From Tetradesmus obliquus (taxonomy: Eukaryota > Chlorophyta > Chlorophyceae > Sphaeropleales > Scenedesmaceae), in contig CP126192.1 in NCBI GenBank assembly GCA_030272155.1, forward strand, positions 7,970,501 to 8,034,500: a DNA stretch of 64,000 nt, in the 5' to 3' direction. The notes beneath the pieces are model-generated. The model was given only the letters and a program-made list of their open reading frames with translations, did no database searches and was not told where the DNA came from. Each line of letters begins with the position of its first letter. Within the stretch, counting starts at the first letter, position 1. Positions 10,501 to 22,484 of this stretch are shown one piece after another. A program made the position numbers and the translations under genes.

Positions 10501-13500
10501 CTGCTGTGCTGCTGCTGCAGCTCATCAAGGCAACGCTGCTCCTGCTGCAGCAGCTGCGCAGCAGCAGCCACCTGCGCTTGCTGCTGCTGCAACTCCTGCT
10601 GCAATACTTGCACCTGCTCCGCAGCTGCGAGCGCTGCTACAGCCTCACTACTCTGCTGCTCCAGGCTCCTTTGCTGCTGGTGCGCTTGAGACAGCTGCTG
10701 CTGCACTGCTGCAGCTTGTGCAGCCAAGCTGTCATTTTGCAGCTTGTATGACCAAACAGACTGCCCCTGCCGTCCTGTGTTACCTGACCAGCCACCTGAC
10801 ATTGAACCCTTCCTGCTGACTGTACCCTGCAGCGTCACTGAAGCCAGCCCATAGCGCTGCACTAGCTCTGCTGCGGTGTCATCGTCAGCTGCGATGACAT
10901 AACTGCCAAAAGCACGAAGCATGGCAGGCTCAAATGCGGCGTCATATTGCAGCAAATCGAGCGGCAGAATGACGCGGTCCCCTCCAAGCGCTTTCTGTGC
11001 TGCACGCTGCGCATGCAGCATGTTGTGTGGCCTCAGCTGCTCTAGTGGCCATATGCGGAGCTTCCCGCCGCCGCTGCTGCTGCCTCTACCTTTGCTTGGT
11101 CTAGCTGCTGCTGCTGCAGCAAGCAGCCGGTTGGCATCCTGCATTGTGCTGGCGACTAGTACTTGCAGTACTGAAGGCCCTGCGATGACTGATAGCGGCA
11201 GCAGCAGCTGCGAGAGGCTTTGTGGGTCAGCTGCACCCTTAAGGGCGAAACACTGGTGCAGCGGCCATGCAGAGCATGCATCGCTGCTACTGCTGCTGCT
11301 GCCTCCTCTGCTGCTGTTGGTGGTACGGCATGCAGACAGCAGCGATGCGATGTGGTGGGGAGTGAGCGAGCTCTGTGTCATCTCCTGGTCTGTTTGCAGG
11401 TGCAGCAGCCGCTGCTGCAGTGATGCCATCTGCGGGCCATGCGCTGCTACTGCTGCAGCGGCTGCCCTGGCTGCTGCTGCAGCAGCATCCACAGCATCAG
11501 ATGCTTTGTCAGTTGTTGTGCCAGCACCTGCTGCTGATGGCTTCATGCTAAGTAGCTGCTGCTTAATCCCAGCTGCCCTAGCTGTCGCCTGGCGCAGCTG
11601 CTCCTGCCTCTGCTCTGTTGCAGCCTGCTGCTGCACAAGTGCTGCTGCCGCTGCTGCAGCTTGCTTCTGCATCTGCAGCGTCTGCTGGCGCAAGCCATCT
11701 GCTGCACTGCTTGCGGCCTGTAGCTCCTGCAAGCTACGAGTGGCTTGTGCTGCTGCGTCTCTTTTCATTTGCAGCATAGTGCGCAGCTGCTCTGCTGTGC
11801 TTTCCTGCTGCTGCAGCCGCTCCTTGCAGGAAACCAGCTCGGCAGCCTGGCCAGCTGCTGCAGCTGCTGCTGCTTGCAGGGATTGCAGCTTGGCTTCAGC
11901 AGCAGCAATGCCCTCTGCAAGGCTGCAGGAAGCACTGCTGGTGGTGGCTGTTTTAAGCGAGGCCAGCAGCTGCGCCTGCTGCGTCACCAGCTGCTGCTTG
12001 TGGGTGGTCAGCTGCTGCAGCTGCTCAGACGCTGCGGTGCTTGAGGCCTGCATATCATGCACATCACGAGAAACTGTCAGCTTTGACAAGTTCAAGGTGC
12101 AATGTTCACAGGATTGACCAGCATGGTAGGTGTCCCATCCGTGCTCTGCAAATGATGGTGATGGTGCTGGGTGGTTGCTTGCAGGAAACCAGCAGAACAG
12201 TAGTTGAAAAGTGCATGCATCGCCCTACATTGCAATGGAGTGCAGACCCCACCCAAGTGCAGCATGCCCAGGTTGTGCAAGACGTGCACAAAGCCGAACA
12301 GTCATTCACCTGCAGCTCCTGCTGCTGCTGTGCTGCTGCAGTGACCTGGCCCTGCAGCGCTGCCTGCTGCTGCAGCATCGCAGCAGTAAGCCGCTCCAGC
12401 TGCTGCTCCAGCCCCACATCCAGTCTCGCTGCTGCAGCAGCAGCCTCCAATGCGGACGCATCAGCTGCCACTGCTGCCTGCACGTGCGCGATGTTGGCTT
12501 GGATGTCTTTCAGGGCGCGGCGCGTGCGTGCCACCTCCTGGCGAGCAGCGGTCGTCTCCTGGTTCCAACTGCAGCAGCAAGGCGCAAAAAATCTCATTCT
12601 AAATATGATTGTTGTGTATTTATTGTTGGCGGCTGGCACAGTGTCACATTGGCGCATTCCAGTAGGCACTGCAGTAACGCACACTCCTGCTGCTGCTGTT
12701 GCAGCTGCTGAACAATTTCTTGCAGCGTGAGCTGTGGGTGCTGACGCGAACCCGCCACAGTTCGTTTATGTGTATTGCAGCGCACTTTACGCCCGCGTTT
12801 CAGCAGGCAGTAGTGGATGCTGCAGGATAGGGGGTGTAGAGGCAGCTGCTGTGCGCACCTGGTGAGGCCGCTTGCAGCTGCCACGAGGTCAGCCAGGGTA
12901 GCAGGGTCTGCAGCAGTGGCATACAGCAGGCACAGACCGTTACAGCTCACCCATTTAGAAAGCATTGCTCACAACTGATCATGTCTACTTGTGCGAAGTA
13001 GATGGCAGGGGATGTGGCTGTGAAGGTGCTGTAGCTGTGCCACTGCTTGCGATCATTTGAGCAGCATGCAGCGAACCGCTGGGCTGCTGTGCCTCACAGC
13101 AGAGCGCTGCTGCGCTGCCTGATGCACTGCCTGCAGCCTGCCAATCCAAGCGCTGGTGCTCACTGTTGCTGTCGGTGAGGCGTGTGATGGATGCCTGCTG
13201 GATGACTGTTGTGGTGTCAACCACGATGCCCAGCCCCCGCAGGAACTCCTGCAAGCACAGCATGGCACCGCCCGCAGCTGAGGCCAGTTTGTTGCAGCGG
13301 CAGGAGCATGCCAGCAAGCTAACTGTATGTGCATGCAAGCTAGCACTGCAGGCTACACAGAAACATGCAATGGCTGTGTAACCTGCATGCTGATGTGCAC
13401 ATGGACTCAAAATCACAGCCGTGTAGCTTTTTGCTTGCGCTGATTCTGCCATTCTGCTCTGCCTACCTTGACTTGCGTGCCGCTCTTCAGCCTGCCGTCC

Positions 13501-14149
13501 ACTTTGAATACTCGTGCACGCTCAGCAGTGAGGCTTGCCTTGAGCATGTGGCTGCAGCTTCGCTTGCTGCCATGTGCCAGCTCCAGTTTCACTTCCGGCA
13601 GCTTGCAGGACAAGCAGACAGAAAGACAGAGAGACAGGCAGGCATGTTTTCAAGGTGCGCGTCAGCACCTCGAGCTGCATGTGTGAGTAGAACAGCCGGA
13701 AGGGCTTCAGACTGAACACGTTGATCTTACAAGCATGCAGCACTAGCAAGGCTGCCGCTCCTGCTGCTGCTGCTGCTGTCCTGCAAGCACAGCAGCTCTG
13801 TCACTGCCGCAGAGAGCAGGAAGAACTCATGATGAGCTTGCCGCAGCAGCCATAGGTCATGCCACTCTGTAACAGAAACAGACATACATACCTGGGAACC
13901 TGCATCTGTGCTGGTCACATCTTTGAAGCTCCTGCATCCACGCAGCACTGCTGTGCTGCAGCCACATGCAAAGCAGACTGCCTCTAGCAGGTTTGACTTG
14001 CCACAGCCGTTTGGGCCCACTATCCCCACCAGGCCGCTGCTGCTTATGTCGAAGCTTGCTGGGCGGCTAAATGACTTGAAAGCCTTCACCTGGATGCTTG
14101 CCAGGTGCCAGCCACTGCTGTTGCTGTTGCTGGTGTTGCGCTGCGCCAT
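7544..14149 (-). CDS. SMC-family chromosome ATPase, ten exons, 1291 aa
   Basis: Exons (high to low): 14149-13892, 13601-13467, 13248-13164, 12907-12859, 12568-12310, 12047-10329, 10129-9593, 9260-9150, 8502-8369, 8132-7544; phases close to 1292 codons. Order: N-terminal head with Walker A GPNGCGKS (45-52); first coiled coil; hinge at about 520-682 ending SRKGSMSGGW; second coiled coil, very Gln-rich; C-terminal head with signature LSGGQQ (from 1128) and Walker B/D-loop LFLMDEIDAALDEHN (from 1153); a basic Ala/Lys-rich tail. This is the full SMC layout, so the product should act in chromosome organisation. The subclass is uncertain: the signature resembles SMC2/SMC3 (LSGGQ) but the hinge and D-loop fit neither well, so an algal-specific SMC paralogue is possible. 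A further short exon near 9410-9350 cannot be excluded. It is divergent from the transporter at 14758. Confidence 0.85.
8450..8735 (-). repeat. Exon-edge array in SMC gene, acceptor side, 3 copies
   Basis: The 5' part of exon 9 (HAANDAVLEDIAAGFSELCG) starts at 8502 (complete exon), 8620 and 8730, each preceded by a GCTGCTGCAG acceptor. Spacing is 118 and 110 bp. The two upstream copies end about 70 bases in and continue as intron. Confidence 0.85.
8945..9260 (-). repeat. Exon-edge array in SMC gene, donor side, 3 copies
   Basis: The 3' end of exon 8 (LEQHMADCTEQ plus its GTGCGGCTGC donor) ends at 9150 (complete exon) and recurs ending near 9045 (degenerate) and 8950 (nearly perfect, about 34 bases). 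Confidence 0.8.
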
Positions 14150-14757
14150 TGCAGCAAACCTAGCTATGAAGAATGTAAAAGCCGATGATCAACTTCCTAT
14201 GTACGGAACCAATATGATCTGCCGACGTGCGACACCTTTCGAGCTGTCCAGCATTTAAACTTGCTGCTGCTGCTGTTGAATGGCATATGCCGTCTGTCCT
14301 GGCAGAAAACACTTTACGGCAGAAACGAGGTAATGAAAGTTTCTAAGATCGCTTTTTTGAAGCTGCTTGGGCGACACAAAGTAGGCAGGTGATGACCGAG
14401 TCTACGGCATGTCAGGCAGTACGCCCACCTAAAAATGAGCAACTAAAGCTCACGCCAGCAAGACGAGCGTAATCCTTGACCTGCGTCGCTTCACTGAGTA
14501 CCTGAACTGTGGCAGCGGTTCATCAAACAACTGTTCTCGCTCCGACTCAACAGGCATCAGTCCACAAGCACCAGCATCGAACACGCATCAGTTGAACAGT
14601 CGGACGTTATTGCTTTAAAGTAAGTTCTCGTACTGTTTGTACTGTGATTTGTACTGCTGTGCTTACAGCACCCTTGACTGACTGATCACAGCTATCAAGA
14701 GCAAGCCCGCAACATCAGCAAGCAGCCCATAGGCCGGCCAGCTGCTGTCTGGTAGTA
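14150..14757. other. Divergent promoter region (SMC / sugar-nucleotide transporter)
   Basis: 608 bp between the two start codons, transcribed outwards. It holds no open frame of note and no array. It presumably contains both promoters and 5' UTRs; I cannot point to a specific promoter element. Confidence 0.5.
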
Positions 14758-17439
14758 ATGGCAGATGTTGCAGGCAACCAGCACAGTGGGAGCAGCAACG
14801 CCTTTGCCTGGGGTCTGAATGTGTCCACATCAGTACTGATAGTGTTTGCCAACAAGGTGCTGCTGTCAACCAACGGTGGCCATGGCTTCACTTTTGGTGC
14901 GGCTCGAAGCAGCAAGAACAAGAGAAGCTTTTACTGTGCTTCTCAGCAACTGACACTTATCTACAACCTGCAGCCACTACGCTGTGTGCGCTGCACTTCT
15001 TGGCTAGTGCTGCCAGCATCTGGGCAGCACAGGCCATGGGCCTTGCAGGACAGGCCAGAATCCCAACGAAAGGTGGGTCAGAACGAATCGCGCAACTAGC
15101 AGCAGCTGCTGAACAGTATGCAGCATTCACACGCCTGGGCCAGCAAGCAAAGCATGCCAGTCTTAACATGCCCAACGTTGTACACGGCTGCATGCTGCAG
15201 TGTCTGCATACTCATCAGCTGAATACTTTGCTGCATTTTGCACCTGCAGATGCCCTGAAGTTTGCAGTGATGGCCAACATGTCCATTGCCAGCCTCAACC
15301 TGTCACTGCTAGTCAACTCAGTCGGGTTCTATCAGGTGAGGCTCAGCAGCTGCCTGCTGCCAGTGCTACCTGCCAGCGCACGTAAGCTTGCAGGACATGC
15401 TGTAAGCACACGTAGCAGGTGTATGTGGCACTACTCACGCTGCTGCTGATGCTACACTTCAGGTTGCCAAGCTGCTGATCACCCCTTGCACATGCCTGAT
15501 GGAGATGCTGGCTGTTGGCAAGACAATCACACCAGGCATTGCCGCCAGCATTGCCATGGTTGTGGCAGGCGTAGCAGTTGTGTGAGTCTCCAAGAAGGGT
15601 GGCAACATAACAGCCTGCAGCAATAGAACAATGTGCCTTGGACCAGCGTCAGCAGCTGCAGCTGGCGCAGCATTAGACAGCAGCCAGGGTGTGGCAGGTG
15701 CTTTTGTCAAGAACCCAGCAGCTGACACCAAACGATCATACCGGATGATTCATACGTATTGCCTGCTGAGCAGTTTGCAGTGCCGCTGATGCCGCACCCA
15801 CGTCAATCACCTTATTGCAGCAACAACAGCAGCAGCATGGCGACTTGGTCACCAGCGGACACATCCATATCACACACGAGCTGTTGCAAGTTCTTTGCTT
15901 TGCTGACTTGGTGCACAACCTGTTTTGCCTCTATGCAAACTTGACACACAATGAATAAGGCAATTTCTTTGTGTACGGCGTCGCTCCTGCAGGACTGTGA
16001 ACGATGTGCAGGTCAACCTGCTGGGCTTGGCCATTGCAGTTGTGTCAGTCGTGGCCAGCGGCACGCAGCAGATCATGTGCGGCACGCTGCAGCGCAAGCA
16101 CAAGCTGTCCTCGCACCAGCTGCTGTCCAACACTGCATACATCCAGGTGGGCGGCAGCAGCAGCAGCAGCAGCTGCGGTAGAGTGTTGAGCAGGCAGCTG
16201 ATTGACATGAACAACACAGCCAGCTTTTCAATAATGCTAGCAGCTCATTGGGCTTCTACAATGTGTGACATTTTGGTGCTGACAGCAAGCAAAGAGCACC
16301 CAAATTGTAGTTGGGCTGGGTGCGGCAAGCACAGCCTGCACACCACAAGCATGCGCACTGCTTTGCTTGCTGCTGACAACTTTGTTGGCTGGCTGCTGTT
16401 GCTGTCCCTAATTCGCAGGGCATGATGCTGCTGCTGGTGGGCCCCTTCATTGACCAGGCAGTGTCGCAGCGCTGGCTGCTGGACTATACCTGGACGCAGC
16501 CTGCGCTGCAGCAGCTGCTGCTGTCGTGCAGCCTCGCAGTGCTGGTCAACGTGAGCCAGTACATGTGCCTGGGGCGCTTCTCTGCTGTTACTTTTCAGGT
16601 GGGCAGCTGCACGTTGTATATGCACTGCTGTGCACTTTTGGTTTGCGGCAGCAGGACAGCAGCTGTGCTGGTCGTTGTGAGCTGGTATATGTGCCTTGGG
16701 CGCTTCTCTGCTGTCACGTTCCAGGTGGGCAGCTGCGCGTTGTGCTTCCAGTGCTGTTCACTTTTGGTTTGCGGCAGCAGGACAGCGGCTGTGCTGGTCA
16801 ATGTGAGCCAGTACATGTGCCTGGGGCGCTTCTCTGCTGTCACGTTCCAGGTGGGCTGTGATGACACCTGTGTGTTGAAATTGCACTGCTGCGCGGTGTT
16901 TGTCTGGTATGAAACAATGGTGGTTGCAGCAGCAGGACAGCCAGTGTCAGTCGGGGACTTTGTTGGCAGTTGGAACTTGGCTCGCTGTCCAGGCCTTCTC
17001 TTGCAGATGACATGTGGCTGGTTTAATTGGTGCAGCAGCCGTCAAGCTCACATGAACAGCATGTGTACTTGGCTGCCGATGGCACTAGAAATGGCAGTGC
17101 GCTTGGTGCTTGAGCCTGTGCAGAGTGTGTCAGCTGCAGGATCCCCATAGCCAGAGGCAGAAGCTCATGCATCACCATATGCTGGTTGGGCTGGCTGCTG
17201 TGTAATGGCTCCAATGCTTCTGCATCATGTATTAACCCAAAAACTTAATCTTTGTGGAGTAATGACCGATCCTATTGTTCAAATCTGCAGGTGCTGGGCC
17301 ACACCAAGACCATCCTGGTGCTGCTTGCCAGCTGGTGGGTCTTCCAGGAGCAGATGACAGCACGCAAGCTTGCAGGAATGGGCCTGGCAGTGGCAGGCAT
17401 GGTGCTGTATGGCTGGCTGGGCAGCAGCAGCAGCAGTGC

Positions 17440-17471
<32 letters not shown>

Positions 17472-17728
17472 AGGCAGCGGGTACAGCAGGCGGCAGGGGC
17501 AGTGCGGCAGGCAGGAGCCCAAACAGCAGGCGGGTTGGCAAGCAGGCGGTGATGAGTGATGCTGCTGGCATGGAGGGTGGCAGCGTTGTTGCGAGTCATC
17601 CGATTAGGCTGACGGACGATGGGCATGGGCACTTTGGTAGGGTGGAAGAGGAGGAGGAGCAGCAGCAGCAGTATGGCGGCAGCATTGCTGCTGGCGTTGT
17701 GCGGAGACACAGAGCAGCAAAGGCTTGA
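14758..17728 (+). CDS. Nucleotide-sugar transporter of the UXT/URGT type (DMT superfamily), seven exons, 404 aa
   Basis: Exons: 14758-14896, 14974-15072, 15250-15335, 15463-15581, 15993-16146, 16419-16598, 17291-17728; phases close to 405 codons. The order of hydrophobic segments and the motifs GVAVVTVNDVQVNLLG, GTQQIMCGTLQRKHK and VLGHTKTILVLLASWW match plant Golgi/ER antiporters that exchange UDP-sugars for UMP (the UXT, URGT and UUAT group). A UDP-pentose, UDP-galactose or UDP-rhamnose substrate is plausible but not decided by sequence. The C-terminal tail after about residue 310 is cytosolic-looking: Ser/Ala repeats, basic patches, an acidic Glu run and a Gln run. Likely role: supply of UDP-sugars to wall-polysaccharide or glycoprotein synthesis in the Golgi lumen. 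Confidence 0.9.
16535..16860 (+). repeat. Exon-edge array in transporter gene, donor side, 3 copies
   Basis: The 3' end of exon 6 (AVLVNVSQYMCLGRFSAVTF plus GTGGGC donor) ends at 16598 (complete exon), 16724 and 16850, exactly 126 bp apart. All three donors are intact; the middle copy has WYMC for QYMC. Confidence 0.9.
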
Positions 17729-18615
17729 GCACAGCTGTGTTACAGCATGGATGCTGATGTCATTGCCTTAGTAAAACTGCAAGAGGGGGGATGCAACATA
17801 ATCATGATGCAGTTTGGTTGGCGCGCATGCTGCTGGTACAGCTGGGTTGCTTGCAGGCAGTGGCCGGACATGCCGTGTGGCTGTTGCACAACCACGCCAC
17901 ACAGCTGGAGCCAAATATTCTCATTTGTCCTTATACAGACACTGTCAAAGTTCAAGCACAACAACAACTATTCTCAGCATTCACAGCTGAGCGTAAAGCA
18001 TGCCTTTGCAGGGCATCTTGTTTGCTGTTTTGTGGGCGTTGCACAAGCAACAGCAATCGTATCAAGGCTGAGCTGGCATTGCCTTACACGACGCATGAGT
18101 ACGAAGCTGTGGTGTAGGGAGATAACCTTGTTTGCAAGGATTTTGCGATTATGGGACATGCTGTCCTCAAATTCCAACTATAACATTTGTCATTTGCAGA
18201 TCCAGGTTGCGCGTTCTGAACTGACATCTGAGTAGGCCCATTGAGTTTGGATGCATTTTTTAGCTGGTCTTAAAGCATAGACGATGGGACCAGACTGCTG
18301 AAAAGTGCCAACCAGACACCCAGAGATTGCACCTGACGGCCAAACTATCACAGCAATGGTGGATGCTGATGATTCTACAGCTGCTGCACGCGTCGTATAG
18401 CTTTTTATTATACAGAGGCGTTTCAAGTAGTCATGTATTGTTTTGTAAACGAGAGTCTCTGATGTAGGAGCAGTACACGCTTTCTGGCAACGGTTGCCGA
18501 CATTGGACGTTCATTGGATGTCAGCGAACGCGCCTCCGAGGTACGTCAAGTGCCACGTTTGCGACAGAATTTAGCGGTAGCTTAATGAACCTATGTATGT
18601 AATCAATGTTTAACT
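17729..18615. other. Intergenic, no gene supported
   Basis: 3' flank of the transporter followed by the upstream region of the secreted-protein gene. Open frames such as 17747-18235 look incidental. A TGTAA motif lies near 18442. Confidence 0.4.
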
Positions 18616-21600
18616 ATGAATTCCCAGCCTGCAAGCACAATCGTGCTGTGCACCTTGCTGTTGCTGCAGCTGCTGTACAGCACATGTGCGTCTGCAGCCG
18701 AACACAACTCGCTGCTGCAGCGCCGCTAAGAAACGCAAGTCTATGCAGCTTACCTGGGGCCAAAGGACCTTGCACAGACCTTGCTGCGTACAGCAGCAAC
18801 CTGGGGTACTGATCCCAGCAGGTGCTGCCAATTGGCTGGAGGCTCAATGCAGTGGTCAAGGTGAGCCATCATACCATGAGCCAAAAGTGTGGATAATGAA
18901 ATGATGCTGCTATAAGTACAACTGGTTGGGCCTTGTACATCCTAAATCAATGCTCATATCTTGGTCTCTGCATACAGCTGCCTCCCTTGCTTAACTGTTG
19001 GTGGCAAGCAGCAGCACAATGCAATGGCGGTAGCAGCAACACCACCAGCAACTACCCTAAATTAGTTCAACTGATCTTCAGCTCCAGTTCCAGCACTTTG
19101 CATGCTGCGCTGCATGTTTCCTGCAAGCAGTATGACGGTTATGGGCACGGCCTGCGGAAGGTGGCTGCTGCTGCCGCCGCGCTCAACAGCAGCATCAGCA
19201 TCATGCGCCCTGAGGAGCTGGCAGCAGCAGCAACGCTCACACCCAGACCAGTAAGCATGCAACTCGCGAGATTAGTGCTGCAGCAGCACCACATAGCTTG
19301 CCTGCCAAATGATGCAATTAGTGGCAATGTCAGCTTCACATTTAGGCGATCTCAGCAGTGCTGACGTGTGTATCTGTTACCTGCTGCTCGCAGGTCATGC
19401 TGCGTATCAAGCCTGCCACATACAGCGAGGCACTGGCAGCAGCACGCGCACGGCTAGGCGTACAGGTGGGCGCCTGTTGCGCCAAAGCCCTTGCAGTGCA
19501 CCCTGAACCCTTATAGCCTGAATCTGACAGCTGTGCAGCACATCAACGTCAGAATTGTACGTCAACCTGCACAACCAGGCGGTGCCAATGGGGTTTTTTA
19601 TGCTGCACCTCATCAGATGATAGACAAGTGTATTGCACTGTGTTTGCTGCAAGGTGGCTTGGGTCAATGCCTGCCATGCAGCAGCAGCAGCCCCGGCCAC
19701 TTCGCACACAGTGCTGCCGATGCAGAATGACAGCCCCTTCCCGGAAGGCGACGCAGCTATCTACCGTTCTCTCGCCACAAACGGCATTTATCTGCTCTGT
19801 TGCCGCAGCTGTGGATTGCCGCTTGCTGCTGCAATTCTTCTGCACACACCACACATCAATCACCCTAATTATAACAGGAGACAGCTACGCCTGGCAACAT
19901 TGCTCAGCTGCTGGCTGCCGGAAGGGATGCCAACACCACCATTCCCATACACCTGTACTTATACAGGCACTACGGTGCGCCTTGGGGCTGGGAGCTCACA
20001 AACGCAACACAGCTGCAGGTATGGGTTAGGCGATACAGCTGCTGATGGCATTCATCATTGTCAGCACATGTGTTGAATCGGCTGCAGCAGCATCCCATAC
20101 ACCTGTGTGTGTTCAATCACTACAACGATGCTTGGGGCTGGGCCCCGGGCTCACAAATGCCGAACAGCTGCAGGTAAACTATGAGCCTCTCGTTGGCTCC
20201 TGACTGGGGTTCCCACTCCTCGTTGAGTGGAGCTTGTAATGTAATGTAATGTAATATGGATTGGGCGGTAGGGTAAATAAGCAGTTACGGGAACAGCAAC
20301 AACAGCACAATCATCAATGACAGCAAGTGCAGCAGCACTTCTGACTGTAGTGAACTGCTGGCATCGCAACAGCAGACGAGCCTGCTGAAACTTTAGCTGT
20401 GCTGCGTGCTGGCTGCTGCTGCTCTTACTCTGCTCCTGCTGCCACGCTTGCAACAACTCATCGCCTCTCTGAACAGGCGCTACGTGGCTGTGCGGCACAT
20501 CATGATGCATGCTGAAGGCTTCTCCAACAAGCGAGCTGCCGCCTGGCGATTCTCAGAGGTAAGTGCAGCACTGTGCATTGCCGTGTGTCCCAGCAGGTGG
20601 CCTGCCCAGCTGCTGAAAGCCTGACCCCTCAGCGCATCGCGGCCAGTGGATGTCGCAAGCTAGTGCGAGTTAAACTACCACCTGAAAGTTTGCCGGCTCG
20701 CTGCGGTCTTCTCTGATGCAAGCCCTGCATGTGCTGCTTGCAGCGGCCCCAGCACTGTGTCACTCTTGCAAAATTTGTTATGCAGGTGGCCTGCCCAGCT
20801 GCTGCCAGGCTGGCCCCTCAGGGCATATTGTGACACCGCGCAGACGGCTATGTGTACAGTGCTAGCTTCCAGCTCTTGACAACCTTTCTCCAGAGTGTGA
20901 CATTCACTCTGCATTGCTGTGTGTCTATGCAGGTGGCCTGCCCGCTGCTGCCGCCCTGGCCCCTCAGCGCATCGCAGTACATTGGATGAGCAGCAATAGC
21001 CTGCTGGAGCTGCTGCCGCCGGCCACCACAAATATAACACGTTATAACAACAAAAGTAACACAGCAGCAGCGCCCAGCAGACGGCTGCAGCTGAACCTGC
21101 CGCCGGCGTGTGCGGCTCCGAATATCGAGTTCTGGGCGAGGCTGGGATCAGCTTCGTATGGCATGTTTGCTGCTGCCCATGCTAAGCTGCCGGGAGTGCG
21201 GCCTGTGCTGCGCTGGACGTCCATGGTTACAAGGGTGAGCTGCTGTGGCGTGGCCGTAGCTAATTATAACCTTGAGCAGTGGGTTACGTGCAGACTGAGC
21301 AAGGCATCAGGAACATGTAAGGATCTCTTGGCCTGTCCTGCCTGCTAAGCTGCCGGGGGTGCGGCCTGTGCTGCGCTGGACGTCCAAGGTTACAAGGGTG
21401 AGATGCTTTGGTTGTTGACGGACAAGTGCAGCAGTTGTGAAAGTCAACATGGAGCGCCTGCCACGCTGGCGTGCAGCAGCTGCCGTTCTACAAACTGCCC
21501 CACTCGCAAACTGTGCCTACCTTTGTTGCTGACAAGGAGCGTAACACTAGAACTGCTGCTGCTGTGGTAGCTGCGGCTGCTGCGGTTGCTGCAGCAGCAG

Positions 21601-21709
21601 CAGCAGCTGTTGCTTGTAGCTTGCTTTTTCGTCGCATGTGGGACAAACCACTTAGGAGGGCCGACTGTGCCTGTAGCAGTAGATGATGTTAGCCTTGTTC
21701 GCTTTCAAA

Positions 21710-21753
<44 letters not shown>

Positions 21754-22054
21754 GCTTGCACATTGCCATTCCACTGCAGGTTGGACAGACCACACTGGAA
21801 GGCGAGGCTGTGCCTGTTGCAGTTGTCGATGTCAGCCCTGCTCGCTTCCCTGCACCCTCCTGGTGGAGCAATGCAGCTCCTTTTGTGGACAACAGCACAG
21901 CGGAAAATGATGCTAACAATGATGACAATGTTACAGCTGCATGGCAGCCCAGGCCGCAGCTATTTGTGTATATAAAGGGCCAGAGGATGCAGTTGGCAGC
22001 GCCGCCAGGCGGCAATGGCTCCATGTTTCTGGTGGATATCAGCGGGACCAGCGG

Positions 22055-22093
<39 letters not shown>

Positions 22094-22484
22094 CCCAGTG
22101 CAGCCTGGCGATGAGGTGTGCTTGCTGTGTGAGCAGCAGCCGGCAGGAGAGCTTGGCCAGGTGGGTGCTGCAGTACGTTTGAAAGCATGTTACATGACAG
22201 TGTTAGTAACACCACACGTCAGACCCAGCCAAACAGCTGCTTCTGGCTGCCATGCTGTTGTTGTCCTGCTGTCGCTGCTGCCGCAGTCGTTAAATGCTGC
22301 CGCGACTCCTGGACCCTTCATCCACTCACTGCTGCACCTGCTGCCGCCACTGCTGTCGCTGCTGCCGCTGCAGCAACTGGGTGCTGACGAGTACAACACC
22401 GCGCTGCGCCTGAGGGGGCTGTTGCCAGCGCCTGAGGCCACCCTGTTTGACGAGCTGCCGGACTGCACACCCAGAAAGGCATAG
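18616..22484 (+). CDS. Unrecognised secreted or lumenal protein, multi-exon
   Basis: ATG 18616 opens a strong signal peptide (MNSQPASTIVLCTLLLLQLL then CASAA). Likely exons downstream, with phase-0 joints: about 19131-19252 (YDGYGHGLRKVAAAAAALN), 19395-19466 (VMLRIKPATYSEALAAARA), from about 19655 (NDSPFPEGDAAIYRSLATN), about 19880-20012 (TTIPIHLYLYRHYGAPWGW), 20479-20560 (RYVAVRHIMMHAEGFSNKR), 20969-21234 (RIAVHWMSSNSLLELLPP ... LPGVRPVLRWT), from about 21473 (QLPFYKLPHSQTVPTFV), 21780-22160 (VGQTTLEGEAVPVAVVDV, N-glycosylation sequons, Ser run) and 22374-22484 ending LFDELPDCTPRKA and TAG. The frame after the signal peptide meets an in-frame TAA near 18726, so exon 1 is not settled. I cannot name the family; several Asn-X-Thr sites and the signal peptide point to the secretory pathway. 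Confidence 0.5.
19930..20175 (+). repeat. Exon-edge array, donor side, 2 copies
   Basis: An exon end (IPIHLYLYRHYGAPWGW ... QLQ then GTATGG) at 19945-20018 is repeated in degenerate form at 20091-20173 (HPIHLCVFNHYNDAWGWAPG then GTAAAC). Confidence 0.7.
20585..20985 (+). repeat. Exon-edge array, acceptor side, 3 copies
   Basis: The segment GGTGGCCTGCCC(A)GCTGCTG ... CCCCTCAGCGCATCGC occurs at about 20595-20640, 20783-20830 and 20930-20978. The last copy leads into the full exon from 20969; its CCCCTCAG is the likely acceptor. Confidence 0.75.
21180..21410 (+). repeat. Exon-edge array, donor side, 2 copies
   Basis: The exon end LPGVRPVLRWTSMVTR plus GTGAG donor at 21184-21240 recurs at 21349-21405 as LPGVRPVLRWTSKVTR plus GTGAG, about 165 bp downstream. 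Confidence 0.85.
21711..21752. repeat. (CTG)n microsatellite
   Basis: An uninterrupted run of about 13 CTG units inside the intron just before the exon at 21780. Confidence 0.95.

Noticed and set aside
10243-12117. Long + strand Cys/Ser/Leu-rich frames opposite the SMC gene
   Set aside because: They are antisense shadows of the Gln/Ala-rich coiled coil; no independent coding marks.
18700-18760. Reassignment of TAA as a sense codon
   Set aside because: An in-frame TAA follows the signal peptide of one gene, and none of the confident genes ends in TAA. Eight or so genes is too few, and a mis-drawn intron explains it more simply.
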